NCBI GenBank assembly: GCA_026398575.1
Contig: JAPLSP010000551.1
Location: 1-8,139 of the forward strand
Direction: 5' to 3'
Origin: Candidatus Sumerlaeota bacterium
GTDB lineage: Bacteria; Sumerlaeota; Sumerlaeia; JADFCT01
DNA length: 8,139 nt
This document shows, one piece after another, positions 4,990 to 8,139 of this stretch; the stretch's first letter is position 1, and each line of letters begins with the position of its first letter. Below the pieces are notes generated by a model, which did not search any database, was not told the DNA's origin, and saw only the letters and a program-made list of their open reading frames with translations. The translations under genes were made by a program, and so were the position numbers.

Positions 4990-7935
4990 TCACGGCGCCA
5001 ATTCATAGCACATCACCGCTCCATGCTGGGCGGCGAGCGCGGCGACGTCGGCGGTGAAGACGAGCGCGCCGCCTTCGGATTTCGCGGGAATTTCCGCCAG
5101 GCGCTTGCCGCTGGTTGAAAGCGCCCAGACTTTGCAGCGCGCGGGGTCCGCCATCTTCACCTTCACCGTGGCCTTGCCGGCGCGAACCAGATGCGGCAGC
5201 TTGCCCCACGAAAGCAACGTTTTCATTTCGCGTTCCGAATACTTGATCTCCGAGTTCTGCAAATCCGTCAGATGGGTGACCAAAATTCGCCCGCTCGAAG
5301 CGATGGGCTTGCCGTCGAGCGCGCTGGCCCAGACGGTAGCCGGAGCGTCCTGCATCGCCACGGAAACGCCCGCCGCTGTTTCGATCGTCTCGCCCGCCGG
5401 CGCATAACCGCCCGCCGTCCGGGGCGTGTCAAGAATCATGATATCGCGCGGCGCGTCAATCGTGACTTCGCCGTTCTCGCTGCGATACAGGCGCTTGGCA
5501 GGAGAGGTGGGATTGTCGCTCGCAAGGATGCCGCGCTTGCGCAGGAGATCCATTATCGTCGCGTCATCGAGTTTGTAGGGGTCTAGTCCGGCGGCGACAG
5601 CGTTGGCAGGCATATATGCATTGGCCTTGGTCGCCCATGCGATGGGCAGCGCAGCGTCGTAGGGCAATGGCTTCGACAGGTCGTTGACAACGCGCGTGCC
5701 GATGCGCGTGATCCACGCGGCCCAATGCCAGTTGGCGGCCAGTTTGGGGATTTTCGAGGGAGGCTGCGCCATATCCTGCGGCGTTATGACAATGGCGACG
5801 CTGTGCGGCGCGGGCTTGAGGTCGCCGCGCAGAAAGAGGCACAGCGCGGCGCGTTCGGCGGCCTGCCCGAGCGGATCGCCGGCCATGTCGAAATAACCGA
5901 GCGCCCCCGGACTGAAGAGACTGCCGCGATTGTGGCTGTAGGCGAAGCGCCAGATTCCGCCCCAGTCCTGCAATGCGCCGAGCGCGCCGGTCAGGATGCC
6001 GCCGACGCCGCGAAAGCGCCCCGGCGCGGAGTAATTGTATTCGGTCACGGTGAAGGGTTTGTCGAAAAGGCGCGTGAATGCGAGGGAGCGTCCGCCCGAA
6101 GCGCCGCCCGCAATGGGGCTGGAGTTTCCGCAGCGGCTGGGCAGGCTCCACTGTTTTTCGATGAATTGCGGATGGTCCACGTAGAAGTGGTCATCCACGT
6201 AGTCGAATTCCGCGCGAGCGGTTTGATCCGGCACGAAATTGGTCCACGAGCTCATATTCGACAGCAGCGCCTTGGTTCCGATGTCTTTGCGCAGGTAGTC
6301 GCGCATGGTCTGCATGAAGTCGCGTTCAGCGTCGGCGAGGAAGACGATGAAATCCCGAATCCGCAGCGATGAGTCATAGATATCCGGCGCGAGAGCCACG
6401 GAACCGGCAGCCGGATCCTCTTCCGATTTGAGTTCCTTGCCCCACGAGGCGGCCAGGCTGGCTCGGTCCTTGTAACGCTTGACGAGCCACTGATTCCATG
6501 CGGCGCCCCACTCGGGAATATCTTTCATCATGCCCACGAAATTTCCGAAGTTGCCTTCATTGATGAGCGCGAGCCATGCAAGCCCCGGTTCCTGCGCGTA
6601 GGTGCGCTTGGTGTAAGGGTTGACGTGCGTCAACAGCGCGCGCGTGAAAGCCTTGTAGCTTTCCATCGCCTTCGGGACGACGGGCACGCGAATCTTGTAT
6701 TCATTCATGGCGTCTTTTTTCATCCCGCGATCCTGCGTGGCGCCAGCCTCATCGAGTTTGACCGGGCGCGAGACGAAAAGATCGGTTGTCACGTAGATGC
6801 CGCGCTTATAGCACGCCGCGAGAAGGTAATCGAGCTTGTCCAGGCTGTCGGTGTTCAGCGTGACGGTGTTGGGCTGACCTTTGACGAGTTCGCCTTCGTA
6901 GTGATGGACGCGGATGGCGTTATAGCCCAGGCGCGCCAGGCGTTCGGCGAGTTTGTCCGATTCTTCATGCGTCAGATAAAGGGCGCTGAAGCAGAAATTT
7001 ACGCCATAAAAGCGGCGCGGAGTCTGCGGGTCTTTTTCGAAAGCGAAATGCCCGTCCGAACGCGCCACGACCCAGCCGTTCTTACCGGCCGGAGCGTCCT
7101 GCATGCCCTGATTCGAGAAATCCAGCGCCGAGCCGGCGTCAATATCGAGGCTGAGCTTGAGCGGAACCCAATCCGGCCCGGCGGTGATCGTCACGGGCTT
7201 ATCCACTTCGATCTTGAGCCCGCTGGTGGCCGCCAGCGTGAACGCGATTTTCTCGGCCTGGCCTTTTTTCATCTCCACCTTGCTCGCGCCAATGCGGATG
7301 ACGAACGACTCGCTCCATTGGCGGTTATCCTGGAGCAGCGTCGCGATGGGAGCGGCGAATGTAAATTGGAGCGCCTCGCCGCCCGTCAAATCCAGCGTCA
7401 GGTTCTTCATGGCGGAACTATGGAGGCCGGCGTCTTTATATTGCGCCGGGAAAACGCCGGACTTGTCGTCGGCCTTCCACTTGCCGCCCGCGAGAACCGG
7501 CGTGGGACAGGTGAGAGACACATTGAGCGAGTTGAGCGTCATATCTTGCGAAGCGGTGAAATTATACACGGCATGAATCACACCGCCCTCGCCGAGTGTG
7601 AAAACGGCATCGCCCTCCACGTCTCCGCCCGACGGATTCTTGATCTTAAGGGCGCAGGTATTTGAACGCGCGTCGGAAGATTTCTGGCTGCCGGTGGCCT
7701 CCGTGCTGCGCCACGTCATATCATAAAGCCCCGCGCGCAAGCTCCCAACCTGCTGCGATCCCAGGGTCAGTTCGATCGCGCCGTCTTTGGTGATAACGGC
7801 CTTGAGAGGGCCTTTGGACGCCGAAGAACTTTTGCCGCCCGTCGTCTGCGCTGCAGAGATGTGAGCGGACAGAATCGTTGCGACCATCGCAAACGCCAGA
7901 GCGCCGAAGCGCCGCGCGCCAAGGGGGAATAACAT
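4990..7935 (-). CDS. Secreted multidomain glycoside hydrolase, clan GH-A (family not assigned)
   Basis: This 981-residue protein probably acts outside the cytoplasm on a glycan of unknown type. Residues 1-29 are a signal peptide: Arg8-Arg9, a hydrophobic core at about 11-23, and likely cleavage after SAA (27-29). Residues about 45-300 look like beta-sandwich modules rich in short strands. A TIM barrel then starts at FYGVNFCFSALYLTHEE (309-325), with RLGYNAIRVHHYEGEL (335-350) and GIYVTTDLFVSRPVK (379-393). LAWLALINEGN (452-462) carries the Asn459-Glu460 pair typical of the clan GH-A acid/base. DDHFYVDHP (581-589) follows, then FTVTEYNYSAPGRF (628-641), where Glu632 is the candidate nucleophile. 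Residues about 700-981 are further beta domains. No single CAZy family can be named; GH5-like or a family of unknown function are both possible. It converges on rseP across the palindromic element. Confidence 0.8.
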   Translation of the reverse strand: MLFPLGARRFGALAFAMVATILSAHISAAQTTGGKSSSASKGPLKAVITKDGAIELTLGSQQVGSLRAGLYDMTWRSTEATGSQKSSDARSNTCALKIKNPSGGDVEGDAVFTLGEGGVIHAVYNFTASQDMTLNSLNVSLTCPTPVLAGGKWKADDKSGVFPAQYKDAGLHSSAMKNLTLDLTGGEALQFTFAAPIATLLQDNRQWSESFVIRIGASKVEMKKGQAEKIAFTLAATSGLKIEVDKPVTITAGPDWVPLKLSLDIDAGSALDFSNQGMQDAPAGKNGWVVARSDGHFAFEKDPQTPRRFYGVNFCFSALYLTHEESDKLAERLARLGYNAIRVHHYEGELVKGQPNTVTLNTDSLDKLDYLLAACYKRGIYVTTDLFVSRPVKLDEAGATQDRGMKKDAMNEYKIRVPVVPKAMESYKAFTRALLTHVNPYTKRTYAQEPGLAWLALINEGNFGNFVGMMKDIPEWGAAWNQWLVKRYKDRASLAASWGKELKSEEDPAAGSVALAPDIYDSSLRIRDFIVFLADAERDFMQTMRDYLRKDIGTKALLSNMSSWTNFVPDQTARAEFDYVDDHFYVDHPQFIEKQWSLPSRCGNSSPIAGGASGGRSLAFTRLFDKPFTVTEYNYSAPGRFRGVGGILTGALGALQDWGGIWRFAYSHNRGSLFSPGALGYFDMAGDPLGQAAERAALCLFLRGDLKPAPHSVAIVITPQDMAQPPSKIPKLAANWHWAAWITRIGTRVVNDLSKPLPYDAALPIAWATKANAYMPANAVAAGLDPYKLDDATIMDLLRKRGILASDNPTSPAKRLYRSENGEVTIDAPRDIMILDTPRTAGGYAPAGETIETAAGVSVAMQDAPATVWASALDGKPIASSGRILVTHLTDLQNSEIKYSEREMKTLLSWGKLPHLVRAGKATVKVKMADPARCKVWALSTSGKRLAEIPAKSEGGALVFTADVAALAAQHGAVMCYELAP

Positions 7936-7942
7936 GATAGAT

Positions 7943-7948
7943 CTCCTT
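7943..7948 (-). promoter_or_regulatory. Glycosidase ribosome binding site (AAGGAG)
   Basis: A perfect AAGGAG on the minus strand lies 7 nt upstream of the ATG at 7935, and the codons after it encode a signal peptide. This fixes the start and excludes the longer frame beginning at 8121. Confidence 0.85.
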
Positions 7949-8139
7949 ATTAAATTAGCTTGCAAGACTTTCATCGCAGGCATGGCGCCAGTCAAGCGGC
8001 ATTGGGTGATTCGGGTGATTTGAGATTTGTCGGGTGCGCTCTCCGGTGTAGCCGCTCTATAAGCGCAAGACTTTTGTCGTTGGGCGACGAAGAGCGGTAT
8101 CCATTCAGATTGGCGCCGCATGGTAGGCCGCTCCGCTCC
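7949..8139 (-). other. Upstream/leader region of the glycosidase gene with short repeats
   Basis: This is about 190 bp before the minus-strand glycosidase. It contains the 10-mer GCAAGACTTT twice on the plus strand (7962-7971 and 8065-8074), a tandem GGGTGATT pair (8004-8011 and 8013-8020, 9-bp period), and an imperfect stem 8073-8079/8085-8091 with a 5-nt loop. A minus-strand TTGACT (7990-7995) resembles a -35 box but has no acceptable -10 partner, so I call no promoter. The frame stays open to 8121 but that part has no signal-peptide or domain logic. Confidence 0.4.

Noticed and set aside
6625..7665. Plus-strand open frame (346 codons) opposite the glycosidase
   Set aside because: It lies wholly antisense to a gene with signal peptide, ribosome binding site and catalytic motifs. 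Its composition is typical of a codon-bias artefact and it shows no domain.
7936..8121. 62-codon N-terminal extension of the glycosidase
   Set aside because: AAGGAG and a signal peptide place the start at 7935. The extension would bury the signal peptide and has no domain-like sequence.

Overview
The window reads as bacterial chromosome of moderately high GC content. It holds four confident protein genes and two structured non-coding stretches. No rRNA, tRNA, CRISPR array or intact transposase is visible. The organism cannot be named from sequence alone. The mix of an isoprenoid/envelope gene pair, a non-heme uroporphyrinogen-decarboxylase-like gene, a large secreted clan GH-A glycosidase and a palindrome built from CCCC-TTC-GGGG and CCGTGGGT/ACCCACGG hairpins suggests a PVC-type or related carbohydrate-degrading lineage (planctomycete, verrucomicrobial, lentisphaeral, sumerlaeotal and similar). 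That is an inference. At least two genes have good AAGGA(G) ribosome binding sites.

Layout from left to right. Positions 1-63 may be the 3' end of a plus-strand gene. On the minus strand, 100-1341 encodes a URO-D superfamily protein, more likely a methyltransferase-like or unknown relative than the heme enzyme. A 253-bp divergent intergenic region (1342-1594) follows. It contains an AT-rich near-perfect palindrome (1515-1571) lying over a good candidate sigma70-type promoter for the next gene. On the plus strand come dxr/ispC (1595-2746), a MEP-pathway isoprenoid enzyme, and 25 bp later an RseP-type site-2 protease (2772-4508), so the two are very probably co-transcribed. The protease carries an unusual Lys/Asp/Gly/Ala-rich insert in its predicted cytosolic loop.

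The 481-bp region 4509-4989 lies between convergent genes and is dominated by a 259-bp imperfect palindrome (4592-4850) with 53-bp arms, resembling a REP/REPIN or small MITE-like element. The minus-strand gene 4990-7935 encodes a secreted 981-residue multidomain protein with a GH clan A catalytic core. Its start is fixed by an AAGGAG site and a signal peptide, which makes the preceding 62 in-frame codons leader rather than protein. The last 200 bp (7936-8139) are its upstream region, with short direct repeats but no clear promoter.

Functionally, dxr and rseP belong to isoprenoid supply and envelope maintenance. The URO-D-like gene and the glycosidase look like accessory metabolism (one-carbon or corrinoid-type chemistry, and polysaccharide breakdown). 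Nothing in the window shows that they work with each other. The least explained elements are the promoter-overlapping palindrome before dxr and the long palindrome after rseP.
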